From Skeletonema tropicum (taxonomy: Eukaryota; Bacillariophyta; Thalassiosirophyceae; Thalassiosirales; Thalassiosiraceae), in assembly GCA_037178625.1 (NCBI GenBank), contig JAWZXG010000064.1:1-44642 (forward strand): a stretch of 44,642 nucleotides of DNA. The letters are read 5' to 3'. The position numbers were made by a program, and so were the translations under genes. Of this stretch, positions 19,577 through 31,300 are shown in pieces (the stretch's first letter is position 1; each line of letters starts with the position of its first letter). The notes beneath the pieces are model-generated. The model saw only the letters and a program-made list of their open reading frames with translations. It was not told where the DNA came from and did not search any database.

Positions 19577-21354
19577 TGAGCGTCAGTTCTGCGGCCTCTA
19601 GTATGAGTGTCTCTAGTGGTGAACGCAGTGACTTACACTCAGTTCCGTCAGGGTCTCCTCGGTATCATTCCCAATCCCGGGCAGGCGTGTGGCGGAACAA
19701 AAAGAAGCGATTTCTAGCAAAAGCACAACCCACCTATAAGGAACTCTTTTGGGCATCTAGAAAAGGAGGACAGAAAGAACATTCAAGTCCCCCTCTCCCA
19801 TCGATTAATACTCGGAAGGCAGCAAAACGAGATGTTGACGATCAAGTGGACTACTTGGAAGAAATGTTAGCGACACAAGATCGAGAGTCACATGGCCTTC
19901 CTCCTCCTCCGAAAACACATGATACCCTGCGTATCATTTTAAATAATGTTAATGGCCTGCAACTGTTCACTAAAGGAAGAGGAAATGAGAAGATAGGCAG
20001 GATAGAAACCACTCGGAAAAAGTTTCAGTCAGATATTTATTGCAGCGTTGAAAACTGTGTTCAATGGGACATGTCAACATCAGATCAGCAGTTTGATGAC
20101 GTCTTTGGTATTGGGGAAGAACGCTATTGCAGTGTAGCCTACAATCGGAACGATAGGCTGTCTGGCTCCGATGGTAGAACTCAACCTGGGGGGACCTCAA
20201 TTCTAGCTACTGGCAGAACTTCCGGCTTTGCTTCTAAGAAAGGAATGGACGATGATTCGTTAGGACAATGGTGCTATATGCGTCTTGGTACCGAAGCACA
20301 CGCCACTTGGCTGATTTGTGCCTATAATCCTCCCTCTTCATCGAGATATGGTCGTCGAAACCAACGTCACCGCAACTACACCGTATACAGCCAACGACAG
20401 CGATACCTTCGGGGTAGAGGTTGTTTCACAGATCCATGCAAATACTTCATTCAACAATTGGTCAAACAGCTATTATTATGGAAAAAGAAGGGTGACAATA
20501 TCATTCTAGTTGGTGACTTCAATGAAGACGTATATCGAGACGGTCTAGCAACGCGTCTGCAGGAGGAGGATTTGCAGATGTCATGTCAATTTCAACGTAT
20601 CAATGGAGAACACCTACCGAACTCTCATGAATCTGGACGTAAACCTCTGATGACAATGTTTGCTACCGAGGGGATTCTGTGTACAAATGCATATGCAGCT
20701 GCTCACGGCGCCCACGTTGGGGACCATCGTCTGTTGGTGTTTGATTTCCATGCTCCATCGGTTTTAGGCACCCATCTTCCTCATATGCCACGCCCACAAG
20801 GGCGTGGGGTTCGGAGTAAAGTTCCCCGTCTACGGACGGCGTACAACAAGAGATTGAATGAACTGAATGAGCGGCACAATATGAGGCAACGACTGGATAC
20901 TATTGCAAATTCCACAGCTCTCACCAAAGAAGAGAAACTCGTCCTCCTCAATCGATGGGATGTGCAGGAAACGGAACATCAACGTTGTGCTGAACGGGAG
21001 TGTAATAGAGGTGGGAATCGGAATATTGACTTTTGTGAAGAAGTTTCTGTCGTTCTTCGGAAGCTACGATGTCTAAATAGAGTTATTCGCTTCAAGCAAG
21101 GGAAGGTACCTGACGGTCGGAATCTATTCAAACTATGCCGAGCGATAGACGTTCCTGAACCTCGGGACATCACCATTGCCGAAGCACAGACGGAACGCTT
21201 CGCTTGCATAGAACTTCTTGAAGCCCTACGTGATGATGCGCCCATGCTGAGAAATCGTATGCTGCAAAAGAGATTGGCAGCAGCAAAGAAACGAGGGGAT
21301 GACGAAGCAGCGGACGAAGTCAAGCGGATTTTGAAGAAGGAGGCGAGACAGTAG
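19576..21354 (+). CDS. APE-type endonuclease ORF, copy A
   Basis: 592 residues. Residues 1-110 are Ser-rich then basic (RNKKKRFLAKAQ), with no fold recognised. From about residue 120 an exonuclease/endonuclease/phosphatase domain follows: ILNNVNGLQ (N of the first block), IYCSVENC, LICAYNPPSSSRYG (the YNPP block), IILVGDFNED near 310 (GDFN) and GDHRLLVFDF near 383 (the DH pair that ends APE nucleases). These residues nick target DNA in non-LTR retrotransposons. The last 190 residues are helical and charged, and normally link to RT. Here the frame stops at TAG (21352-21354) and the same frame continues directly as the RT ORF. In relatives I recall, endonuclease and RT are one protein. Identical in copy B. 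Confidence 0.8.
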   Translation: MSVSSAASSMSVSSGERSDLHSVPSGSPRYHSQSRAGVWRNKKKRFLAKAQPTYKELFWASRKGGQKEHSSPPLPSINTRKAAKRDVDDQVDYLEEMLATQDRESHGLPPPPKTHDTLRIILNNVNGLQLFTKGRGNEKIGRIETTRKKFQSDIYCSVENCVQWDMSTSDQQFDDVFGIGEERYCSVAYNRNDRLSGSDGRTQPGGTSILATGRTSGFASKKGMDDDSLGQWCYMRLGTEAHATWLICAYNPPSSSRYGRRNQRHRNYTVYSQRQRYLRGRGCFTDPCKYFIQQLVKQLLLWKKKGDNIILVGDFNEDVYRDGLATRLQEEDLQMSCQFQRINGEHLPNSHESGRKPLMTMFATEGILCTNAYAAAHGAHVGDHRLLVFDFHAPSVLGTHLPHMPRPQGRGVRSKVPRLRTAYNKRLNELNERHNMRQRLDTIANSTALTKEEKLVLLNRWDVQETEHQRCAERECNRGGNRNIDFCEEVSVVLRKLRCLNRVIRFKQGKVPDGRNLFKLCRAIDVPEPRDITIAEAQTERFACIELLEALRDDAPMLRNRMLQKRLAAAKKRGDDEAADEVKRILKKEARQ

Positions 21355-21378
21355 AAATTCAAAACTCTGAAGTTGAAG

Positions 21379-24300
21379 ATGGGGAAACCTCGGGCTTCAC
21401 CGTTATGTGAAGTTATAGTGCCAGATGAAGATTTTCCGGAATTCTCCCCGCGGTACACAACACGTGGGGATGTTGAAACTGAAACTGGCAATCGTATTCG
21501 TGAGAGATACCAACTTGGGCATCGATCTATTCTTGCCTCAGAGCCTTTCCTGTCTGACATCGGCCACCTTGGAGATGGTCCAGCAGTTCAACAAATCCTT
21601 CATGGTACGTATGAGTTTCCTCCTGATACTCCTCCGGAAGTGGCGGCCTTGTTCCAAGAAGCAGCCTCCCTGTATCAAAAGACACAACATCTCGGCTTGG
21701 ATCCTTACATAGAGGAAGAGGAGTTTCAATATTGGTGGAAGCATTGTCGAATCGACACTCAATCGTCGTACTCCAATATACATTACGACCATTACGTCTG
21801 TGCAGCTTTCGACAAGGAACTCACCTCCCTCCAAGTAGCAAAACTGAATACTGCGATTCGTCTTGGTTGGCCACTTAAACGATGGTTACATACAGTGATA
21901 GTTTTACTGCAGAAAGAAATGGGTACTGTCTTCATCAATAAACTTCGAGCCATCTGTCTTTTTGAGGCTGATTTCAATTACGTCCTGAAGGTTATCTTTG
22001 CTCAACGTATGATGAGGAATCTGAATCGTGAGAATCTACTACCTTTGGAACAACATGCGAAAGCCTTCTCTGGAGCCAAGAATGCTACCATGAACCGAAT
22101 ACTTTATCAGGATATTCATCGCACCCTGCATTGGCCTTATGCAGTGGCTTCAGTAGATCTTGGGGACTGTTATGATGCGCTGTACCACGGGTGGTCATCC
22201 ATTTCACTGCTAGCAGCGGGAGTGCCAAACTCTCAGGTCAAAATGATGCTGGTCGCTCTGCAATGTATGGGATGGCATTTGAGGACAGGATTCGGTTTGT
22301 CTGACTCTCCCTTTCAAGGTTCTGATGATAAGCCAATGATGGGAATGGGACAAGGTAGTAGTGCTGCGGCGCCATCATTTTCCGTCACATCACTGTTACA
22401 GACGAATGCATACCGTCGAATGGGACATTGTCAGCCGATTTATTCCTCTTGGACAGGTCTTCTTCTCATGCTGGCTGCCATCATTTATGTAGACGACACT
22501 GATCTCCTCGTTAGATCCAAACGTCGTCGACTATCAGATACTGAGTTCTTCAATCAAATTCAAGCAGCGATCACATGTTGGGGTTTTATCATCATGGCAA
22601 CGGGTGGACATTGCAAACAAGCAAAATGTAAAGTGTCGGTAGTTTCATATGGATACAAGAATGGACGTGCATACATCAAACCTCACCGAGATCTCCCCCA
22701 AACGGCATTGGTAATTCCACAACATAATGGCCCATCGCTTCCCATTGCACACATCCCGCCCGATCAAGCTTGTGAAGCCCTAGGAACCTTCGTCGCAGCG
22801 GATGGAAATCAAAGGACACAATTGGACGAAATGAAAAAGAAAGGTCTTTCTTGGGCAGATCAACTATCCTCGGCGCATCTCCCTCCAGCTGACGGATTTC
22901 TCAGTCTCAATATCCATCTCAAACCTCGTCTCTGTTGGAATCTAGTCACTGTATGTGAATCTCCGAAGGTTGTCGATAAAGCACTGTCAAAAGTATTCTT
23001 CCAAGCACTTCCATATCTACGAGTGAATCGAAACATTCGTACTGAATTTCGGCACCTCCCAGTGAAATATCAAGGTCTGGGTATCTTTGATGTTAATGTT
23101 GAGCGCCTTGGCTTGAAAATCTTTTGGATTCAACGATACTGGGGTGACTCAGGTTTAGAAGGCCAACTCCTGCTCTATTCTTTTGAAGCGTTTAGCATTG
23201 ATCTGGGCCTCGACGGGAATCCCTTCCAGTACTCCTTTGAACGTTATGGCTATCTTGTTGAATCATCATCTTGGTGGAAGGATCTGTGGGAATTGCTGGC
23301 ACATTTCGGAATTCGTCTTGATTTGGACAAAACTATCACCTTTCAACCATTTCGATTGGGTGACAAATCTGTGATGCGATGGTTCATAGAATCCAACCAC
23401 TTTTCGAAACAGCAACTCGTCCGCCTCAATCGAGTTCGGAAGAGAAAATGCATCTTTTTTCTCTCCGAATTACTTCTTTGTGATGGGCAAAAGGTGAACG
23501 TTCTACTTCTTGATGGATCGGAAGGCTTCTCCAGAAAGAAAACGTATCCATTTGAGAAACCTACTGGAGCCGATGTCACTCTGTGGAGAACTGCAATTCG
23601 AACATTAACTTCACCTACATATCGCCTTCCTACCAGCCTTGGTTTTCTACGTTGCCTGGACCCCAATATTGATTGGTTTTGGAACGAGCAGGATAATCTC
23701 ATTGTGAGGTACAATTGGAACGAAGATGGAAATATACGTGCGTATGATCATTTTATTCCGTCGGATGGGGGTACAGCACGACGTCCTCAGTACATTTGGC
23801 ATTATAGCTCCCACCTCCGACCCAACAATCTTACTCACGCAGCGAGTGTGCGTATCGTGGATGAGACTACGGTTAGCCTTATTTGCTCTACTTATCTTCC
23901 ACCACCTCCTCCGACTCCATCTTCCATCTTGGCCGTATTGCAGTCATGGGGAAACAACAGTCTATGGGAAGATCTGCAAATAGACGGTGATGGCTCATGG
24001 CTAATAGAGGCACTCATGCAAGGCACCGTGGAAGGTGCCGCAGACGGTTCATTCATGAAGGATATCAGCACTGACGTTTGCTCTGCGGCCTTTATGTTAA
24101 TATGCACTGTTTCTAACCGGAAAATGGTTGGCACGTGGGCAGAGGAATCTCCATTCGCAGGAAACTATCGGGGAGAAATCTTTGGGGGAATGGCACTAGC
24201 ATTGCTCCTTCGGGCTGCTTCTACGTTGCTTCCAGCAAATAGCGAAATAGTATCTCCAGTGAAGCTTTGGTTTGACAACTCCGGCGTCATTCATCATGGT

Positions 24301-25757
24301 AATAAACCGCATTTGGATCTTGTGGAAAATCAGACTCAAACAGATGTCCTCTCTCTCTCTTCAAGAAATATCTCCGAGGAATTCCATTCCCCATCTCCTT
24401 TGAAAAAGTGGAATCTCACGTGGATGACTATCGGCATGTTTCGACCTACACACGTCAAGAGATCTGGAATATCGAGATGGATAGACTTGCAAAGCAAGCC
24501 TTGCTTCACGCCTTGGAAACCAACACTTTCATTACATCCCCCTTTCCATTTGAGCATGTTCGGGCATATAATGGGTTTGGAAAAATTAGTGGCTCTCCGA
24601 TAGCAGCAATTTACGACTGGCACGGATATACCTCCGCTAAACATCTCTTTGAATCCCGAGATATAGTGTCATCCCAACATTTTGATCTGATTTTCTGGGA
24701 AGGTATGGACAAAGCAGTGAAGAATTTCCCTTCCATGTTTACTGGCTGGATAGCGAAACATGTATCACACTTTTGTGGTACCAACAGACAACTCTCGAAG
24801 ATGGATAGCTCTGTTCAGAATATCTGCCCCAGCTGTGGCCGTCTCAATGAAAGTACCTCACACATTACAAGATGTAGTGATCCGGGTCGTCTAGCGAGCC
24901 TTCGAGCAGCAGTGGAGGACCTCAGCGACTGGATGGAAGATAACGATACGGATCCTTACTTACAACATTTTATTGAAGAGTATCTCCTTGGACACGGTGA
25001 ATTGGACATGTACGATGTTATCGATGGACACCCTGAGCATATTGAATTTGCAGAAATACACGACACCCTTGGATGGGATAATTTTGTGGAGGGTCGCATC
25101 AGTAGGCGTCTGGTTCACCTACAAGCACAGTATCTATCCACAATTCATACTTTCGTTCAACCTTCGACTTGGGCCAGTGGACTTATGCGACAGCTTCTCC
25201 TTCTGACACATCAACAATGGATTTATCGTAATTGTACAGTGCATTACAAAGCAGATGGTAGATCCCTTCCTCAACACAAACAAATTCTTCAGAAAGTCAC
25301 CCAACTACTCAACACCGATGAAGATGAGCTCCTGCCTGAGGATAGGAGTCTATTGCACATTGACTTTGCTCAATTGGCTGACGGACCAACTATAGATCAG
25401 GAAAGATGGATCGCTGGTATGGAAGCAGCTATTGTCGCTCGTAGGGTACATCGTGCTAGACGAAGTCGGCGTGCACGGCTCCCCAACTTGCGAATCAGAC
25501 GGCGGTCAAATACTTCTGCTTCAGACGCCTATTCCACCAATGCAGACGAAACAGATATCGATGTTGGATCGGATGACAACGGTGATGATAATGATGATGG
25601 AGATGGCTCCTCCTCTCGAGTAGAGTCCGATAGCAGTCGTGAGGAATCTTCTCCAGCTCCAGTGCTTCGATCTCGACACTATATCACATCATACTTTCCA
25701 CCTCGCAGGGACTCAGAAGGTAGTATTCGTTTTCGACGTAGACGACGACGATCATAA
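21379..25757 (+). pseudogene. Reverse transcriptase/RNase H ORF, copy A, frameshifted
   Basis: Same protein as the intact ORF of copy B (28389-32765). The frame opens right after the TAG at 21352 and its first ATG is 21379. RT motifs are present: ASVDLGDCYDALYHG (motif A), GMGQGSSAAAPSFSV (B) and IIYVDDTDLL (C, codons 22486-22497). The RNase H D (24043), E (24175) and D (24274) are still in frame. A CT repeat near 24345-24362 has one CT more than in copy B; this shifts the frame, which then stops at 24603. The last RNase H residues, the zinc finger and the basic C-terminus are left in the other frame (about 24363-25757). The lesion is private to copy A. Confidence 0.85.
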
Positions 25758-25927
25758 TATGATTGAATGAGTTGTGTCAAAAATGACCAAATTCCCCAGG
25801 AAGCCTCACTGAGGCTTCTTGGATGATGGTATGACTACCATTGCGGTTTCCAGGAGCCTAAGAAACACAAAAGTGATGTGTACTTGTCTAGATTATAGAG
25901 AGTAATTTTCTAACAAAGCTTTAAGCT
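25758..25927 (+). promoter_or_regulatory. Structured 3' tail of copy A
   Basis: Two perfect hairpins, AAGCCTCACTGAGGCTT (25801-25817) and ATGGTATGACTACCAT (25826-25841), are followed by a conserved stretch with AGAAACACAAAAG and TAGAGAGTAATTTTCTAA, ending in AAAGCTTTAAGC. Copy C keeps the arrangement with a different second stem, so this is probably the RNA signal recognised by the reverse transcriptase. Confidence 0.65.
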
Positions 25928-25947
25928 TTGATCGCATCCACGATAAT
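25928..25947. repeat. 20-bp target-site duplication of copy A, right
   Basis: Exact partner of 19024-19043. Confidence 0.9.
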
Positions 25948-26581
25948 CCAAGCGCTTGCAGTCGCCACCTTCCACCTTCCGTATCGAGTCGGATTCTACT
26001 GGTAATCCTGCAGAACAACGGTATTGTCATGTCGAGAGAGTCCCAATGCAAGTTGACCAATTGTTATTTTGGAAAATATGAATCCCAATTTGTTGCCCAC
26101 TAGATAACTAGCCATAATGACTTGGCACTTCCTTCTGCGGTAAGAAGATCAAAGATAAACTAGTCACAGCATTTATTGAATGTCCCAAAACGCTTCCTTG
26201 AGTTCATTGGCGCTTCCACATAATGCAGATCTTTCCATCCTTACTATACAGCCCGTCACGTAAATCGATGCTTGGGATGGCAGTTACGTTATGAGTTATG
26301 AGGCAAGACGATGATAAAATTGCAGTGTTGATGAGGATGACGGATGTAATGTGTATTTGCCCCGCCCGCCTGGTTCTGGTTGAATCTCCAGCCCTCCTCC
26401 TCCATTGTTGATTCATTCCATCAGCACTCTGTTTTTGAGAGTCATTGCTATCAGCGGCAGAATGAATGTCCACCGTCCACCCTCAGTTGCCTCTCTTATG
26501 AGACAATGATACAACGTTGTGTGATGCTACATCGCTCGGTGCTCGGTGCCTATGGTACCTGTGCTGCTGTGTTTCCATATT

Positions 26582-26647
26582 CCCGTTTCTGCCCAAACTT
26601 GTCCCGTTTCTGCCCAAACTTGTCCCGTTTCTGCCCAAACTTGTCCC
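26582..26647 (+). repeat. 21-bp minisatellite, three copies
   Basis: Same three-copy block as in U1. Confidence 0.95.
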
Positions 26648-26823
26648 AGGTTGATATCTCATGCACGCTCATGATGATTTAATAGGTTGAAGATCCAAGC
26701 GACGCATTCTTTCGCAGTCCATGGCAGGTAGTCGCTCGATTTATTGGCCTGTAGAAGTAATTGGGCGTCATAATAGTACTGGAAATCACGTGTGGTGTGG
26801 GTGGCACGTCGGCAGGGTGTGAC

Positions 26824-28218
26824 ATGCCGCCGAGACCTAGCGACAAAAGGAGCTTGTATGGCAGGATGGCAGGAGATAATATATCTACAATGGTTGATGG
26901 ACACTATATCTTTGATTTGCCTCTCTACAGTAATCTAGCATTCAGCTTAACGGTTGAAAGGGCGAAATATTTGGAGACGGAGCGTGTAGATGCTAATTCG
27001 GTTGCACAGTCCATCGTCAAAAGTGTCGAAAACTACGACTCCGCCAATAGGTAGGCTTGCTGAATTCAACTTGAACCGAGTTGCTGTTGCAAGAGGTGGG
27101 GAGCACAATCAGGCCCGTTATGATGAGGGAACTTGGGATTCATACTTCCAAGCCCCCGATTTCGACTGGAATATCATCAAGCAGACTGAGCGTCAGTGTA
27201 TGCTCGTGTTCTGTGACCTATTCTCTACCGGCTATGCCCATTCTGCTCACTTGCCGTCTTCTATCTATTTGGTGGTCTCCGCCGTGACAATGTTAGTGCT
27301 CTCAAAGCGCCCTACATCTTCCCCCACTTGAGAAATATGAAAAATGAAAGTGTTGCAACTAGAATGACAAAAATTCTCCGCAATAATATTGAGCACGAGC
27401 TCCGTCGGAAAACGTTGTTCACGTCACGATCGATGAGAAAGGGCAGCATGACCGAGTTCCGGTTACACCGCCCGAGATCTATCTCACGAGGAGGAACTTG
27501 CTCGCAGTGGGCATACAATTCTACCCGCCAACACCTTTGGAGAAGACAATGCTTCTATGGGCATCAGAAGAGCATCCCACCAAGAAGCAGAAGGCCACGG
27601 CAAGTACCCCTCCAGAATCAGAGACAGCCAATGCAGGTACCACCTAACAATCAGCCTACAATACCGTTGTGGCTAATGCCATCAAATCTACAGGGAACAA
27701 TAAGACTGGTGGTGTTACTGTCCTGACTGAGTTGGAGAGGTTTGTGGAAGTTGGCACCATTAGTAAAAAACAAAAGGATTTTCTTAGTGCCGGCAGTGTG
27801 GGGCTTGTTTCAAAGTCCATCCTCAATGATATATGAAGAATGATTTGATTATTGGACTCCCTGATTATAATTCCCTGGGGTCTGAAGGGGCTAGGTATTG
27901 CAGGGGAGTGACTGCTACTGCCATGGTCATCACTGCCGAGCAGTGGAAGGAGTTGTGCAATTTGGAGCCGACCGATCTCGATAATGATATCAATCGCAGG
28001 TTGTCGACCTTGAAGTGCAAGCACAGCTTCATCAAAGCGACAAAAGAAGCAAGGCAACATCAAGTATTCACAGTCTTGCCGAGAGAATTCAAAAGTTATG
28101 AAGAAACGGAAAGACGATGGTATGGGTGATTTAGAGACTAAGAACAAAATTCTTCGTGAGATTGGAATTCAAAGTGGACAGCAATCACTCCGTGATGTAT
28201 TTTCTCGGAGAAGTTCTA
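26824..28218 (+). pseudogene. Decayed recombinase gene of U5, left part
   Basis: Same lesions as U3, with one T-to-C change near 27484. It is cut in its tail at 28218 by copy B. Confidence 0.6.
27926..28218 (+). repeat. 293-bp duplication flanking copy B, left
   Basis: Unit sequence from GTCATCACTGCCGAG to GAAGTTCTA. The same stretch starts again directly after copy B at 35065. An ordinary target duplication for this family is 20 bp. Confidence 0.9.
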
Positions 28219-28388
28219 AGCTTAAAGCTTTGTTAGAAAATTACTCTCTATACTCTAGACAAGTACACATCACTTTTGTGTTTCTTAGGCTCCTGGAAAC
28301 CGCAATGGTAGTCATACCATCATCCAAGAAGCCTCAGTGAGGCTTCCTGGGGAATTTGGTCATTTTTGACACAACTCATTCAATCATA
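28219..28388 (-). promoter_or_regulatory. Structured 3' tail of copy B
   Basis: Same tail as copy A: hairpins at 28305-28320 and 28329-28345, and terminal AAGCTTAAAGCTT on the plus strand. Confidence 0.65.
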
Positions 28389-31300
28389 TTATGATCGTCG
28401 TCGTCTACGTCGAAAACGAATACTACCTTCTGAGTCCCTGCGAGGTGGAAAGTATGATGTGATATAGTGTCGAGATCGAAGCACTGGAGCTGGAGAAGAT
28501 TCCTCACGACTGCTATCGGACTCTACTCGAGAGGAGGAGCCATCTCCATCATCATTATCATCACCGTTGTCATCCGATCCAACATCGATATCTGTTTCGT
28601 CTGCATTGGTGGAATAGGCGTCTGAAGCAGAAGTATTTGACCGCCGTCTGATTCGCAAGTTGGGGAGCCGTGCACGCCGACTTCGTCTAGCACGATGTAC
28701 CCTACGAGCGACAATAGCTGCTTCCATACCAGCGATCCATCTTTCCTGATCTATAGTTGGTCCGTCAGCCAATTGAGCAAAGTCAATGTGCAATAGACTC
28801 CTATCCTCAGGCAGGAGCTCATCTTCATCGGTGTTGAGTAGTTGGGTGACTTTCTGAAGAATTTGTTTGTGTTGAGGAAGGGATCTACCATCTGCTTTGT
28901 AATGCACTGTACAATTACGATAAATCCATTGTTGATGTGTCAGAAGGAGAAGCTGTCGCATAAGTCCACTGGCCCAAGTCGAAGGTTGAACGAAAGTATG
29001 AATTGTGGATAGATACTGTGCTTGTAGGTGAACCAGACGCCTACTGATGCGACCCTCCACAAAATTATCCCATCCAAGGGTGTCGTGTATTTCTGCAAAT
29101 TCAATATGCTCAGGGTGTCCATCGATAACATCGTACATGTCCAATTCACCGTGTCCAAGGAGATACTCTTCAATAAAATGTTGTAAGTAAGGATCCGTAT
29201 CGTTATCTTCCATCCAGTCGCTGAGGTCCTCCACTGCTGCTCGAAGGCTCGCTAGACGACCCGGATCACTACATCTTGTAATGTGTGAGGTACTTTCATT
29301 GAGACGGCCACAGCTGGGGCAGATATTCTGAACAGAGCTATCCATCTTCGAGAGTTGTCTGTTGGTACCACAAAAGTGTGATACATGTTTCGCTATCCAG
29401 CCAGTAAACATGGAAGGGAAATTCTTCACTGCTTTGTCCATACCTTCCCAGAAAATCAGATCAAAATGTTGGGATGACACTATATCTCGGGATTCAAAGA
29501 GATGTTTAGCGGAGGTATATCCGTGCCAGTCGTAAATTGCTGCTATCGGAGAGCCACTAATTTTTCCAAACCCATTATATGCCCGAACATGCTCAAATGG
29601 AAAGGGGGATGTAATGAAAGTGTTGGTTTCCAAGGCGTGAAGCAAGGCTTGCTTTGCAAGTCTATCCATCTCGATATTCCAGATCTCTTGACGTGTGTAG
29701 GTCGAAACATGCCGATAGTCATCCACGTGAGATTCCACTTTTTCAAAGGAGATGGGGAATGGAATTCCTCGGAGATATTTCTTGAAGAGAGAGAGGACAT
29801 CTGTTTGAGTCTGATTTTCCACAAGATCCAAATGCGGTTTATTACCATGATGAATGACGCCGGAGTTGTCAAACCAAAGCTTCACTGGAGATACTATTTC
29901 GCTATTTGCTGGAAGCAACGTAGAAGCAGCCCGAAGGAGCAATGCTAGTGCCATTCCCCCAAAGATTTCTCCCCGATAGTTTCCTGCGAATGGAGATTCC
30001 TCTGCCCACGTGCCAACCATTTTCCGGTTAGAAACAGTGCATATTAACATAAAGGCCGCAGAGCAAACGTCAGTGCTGATATCCTTCATGAATGAACCGT
30101 CTGCGGCACCTTCCACGGTGCCTTGCATGAGTGCCTCTATTAGCCATGAGCCATCACCGTCTATTTGCAGATCTTCCCATAGACTGTTGTTTCCCCATGA
30201 CTGCAATACGGCCAAGATGGAAGATGGAGTCGGAGGAGGTGGTGGAAGATAAGTAGAGCAAATAAGGCTAACCGTAGTCTCATCCACGATACGCACACTC
30301 GCTGCGTGAGTAAGATTGTTGGGTCGGAGGTGGGAGCTATAATGCCAAATGTACTGAGGACGTCGTGCTGTACCCCCATCCGACGGAATAAAATGATCAT
30401 ACGCACGTATATTTCCATCTTCGTTCCAATTGTACCTCACAATGAGATTATCCTGCTCGTTCCAAAACCAATCAATATTGGGGTCCAGGCAACGTAGAAA
30501 ACCAAGGCTGGTAGGAAGGCGATATGTAGGTGAAGTTAATGTTCGAATTGCAGTTCTCCACAGAGTGACATCGGCTCCAGTAGGTTTCTCAAATGGATAC
30601 GTTTTCTTTCTGGAGAAGCCTTCCGATCCATCAAGAAGTAGAACGTTCACCTTTTGCCCATCACAAAGAAGTAATTCGGAGAGAAAAAAGATGCATTTTC
30701 TCTTCCGAACTCGATTGAGGCGGACGAGTTGCTGTTTCGAAAAGTGGTTGGATTCTATGAACCATCGCATCACAGATTTGTCACCCAATCGAAATGGTTG
30801 AAAGGTGATAGTTTTGTCCAAATCAAGACGAATTCCGAAATGTGCCAGCAATTCCCACAGATCCTTCCACCAAGATGATGATTCAACAAGATAGCCATAA
30901 CGTTCAAAGGAGTACTGGAAGGGATTCCCATCGAGGCCCAGATCAATGCTAAACGCTTCAAAAGAATAGAGCAGGAGTTGGCCTTCTAAACCTGAGTCAC
31001 CCCAGTATCGTTGAATCCAAAAGATTTTCAAGCCAAGGCGCTCAACATTAACATCAAAGATACCCAGACCTTGATATTTCACTGGGAGGTGCCGAAATTC
31101 AGTACGAATGTTTCGATTCACTCGTAGATATGGAAGTGCTTGGAAGAATACTTTTGACAGTGCTTTATCGACAACCTTCGGAGATTCACATACAGTGACT
31201 AGATTCCAACAGAGACGAGGTTTGAGATGGATATTGAGACTGAGAAATCCGTCAGCTGGAGGGAGATGCGCCGAGGATAGTTGATCTGCCCAAGAAAGAC

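Larger units (their letters stand above)
19044..25927 (+). mobile_element. Non-LTR retrotransposon, copy A
   Basis: A 6,884-bp insertion with a 20-bp target duplication, no LTRs and no poly(A). Order: 5' leader, ORF0, APE endonuclease ORF, in-frame TAG, reverse transcriptase/RNase H ORF, structured 3' tail ending in AAAGCTTTAAGC. Its first bases, AATTTCCGCGTGGAATTATCG, align with the first bases of copy C (both contain GGAATTATCG about 11 nt from the end and ATGGA about 20 nt further on). This indicates a full-length 5' end. It is almost identical to copy B, apart from an extra CT near 24350 and scattered single-base changes (for example near 23215 and 25895). Confidence 0.9.
16163..26799 (+). 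repeat. Tandem array unit U4, interrupted twice
   Basis: Unit sequence occupies 16163-16959, 17867-19043 and 25948-26799 once the small TIR element, retrotransposon copy A and their target duplications are removed. The net length is about 2,824 bp, so both insertions were clean. Confidence 0.95.

Noticed and set aside
23343..23714. Minus-strand ORFs inside the RT and endonuclease genes
   Set aside because: They are shadows of strongly coding DNA on the other strand and contain no motifs.
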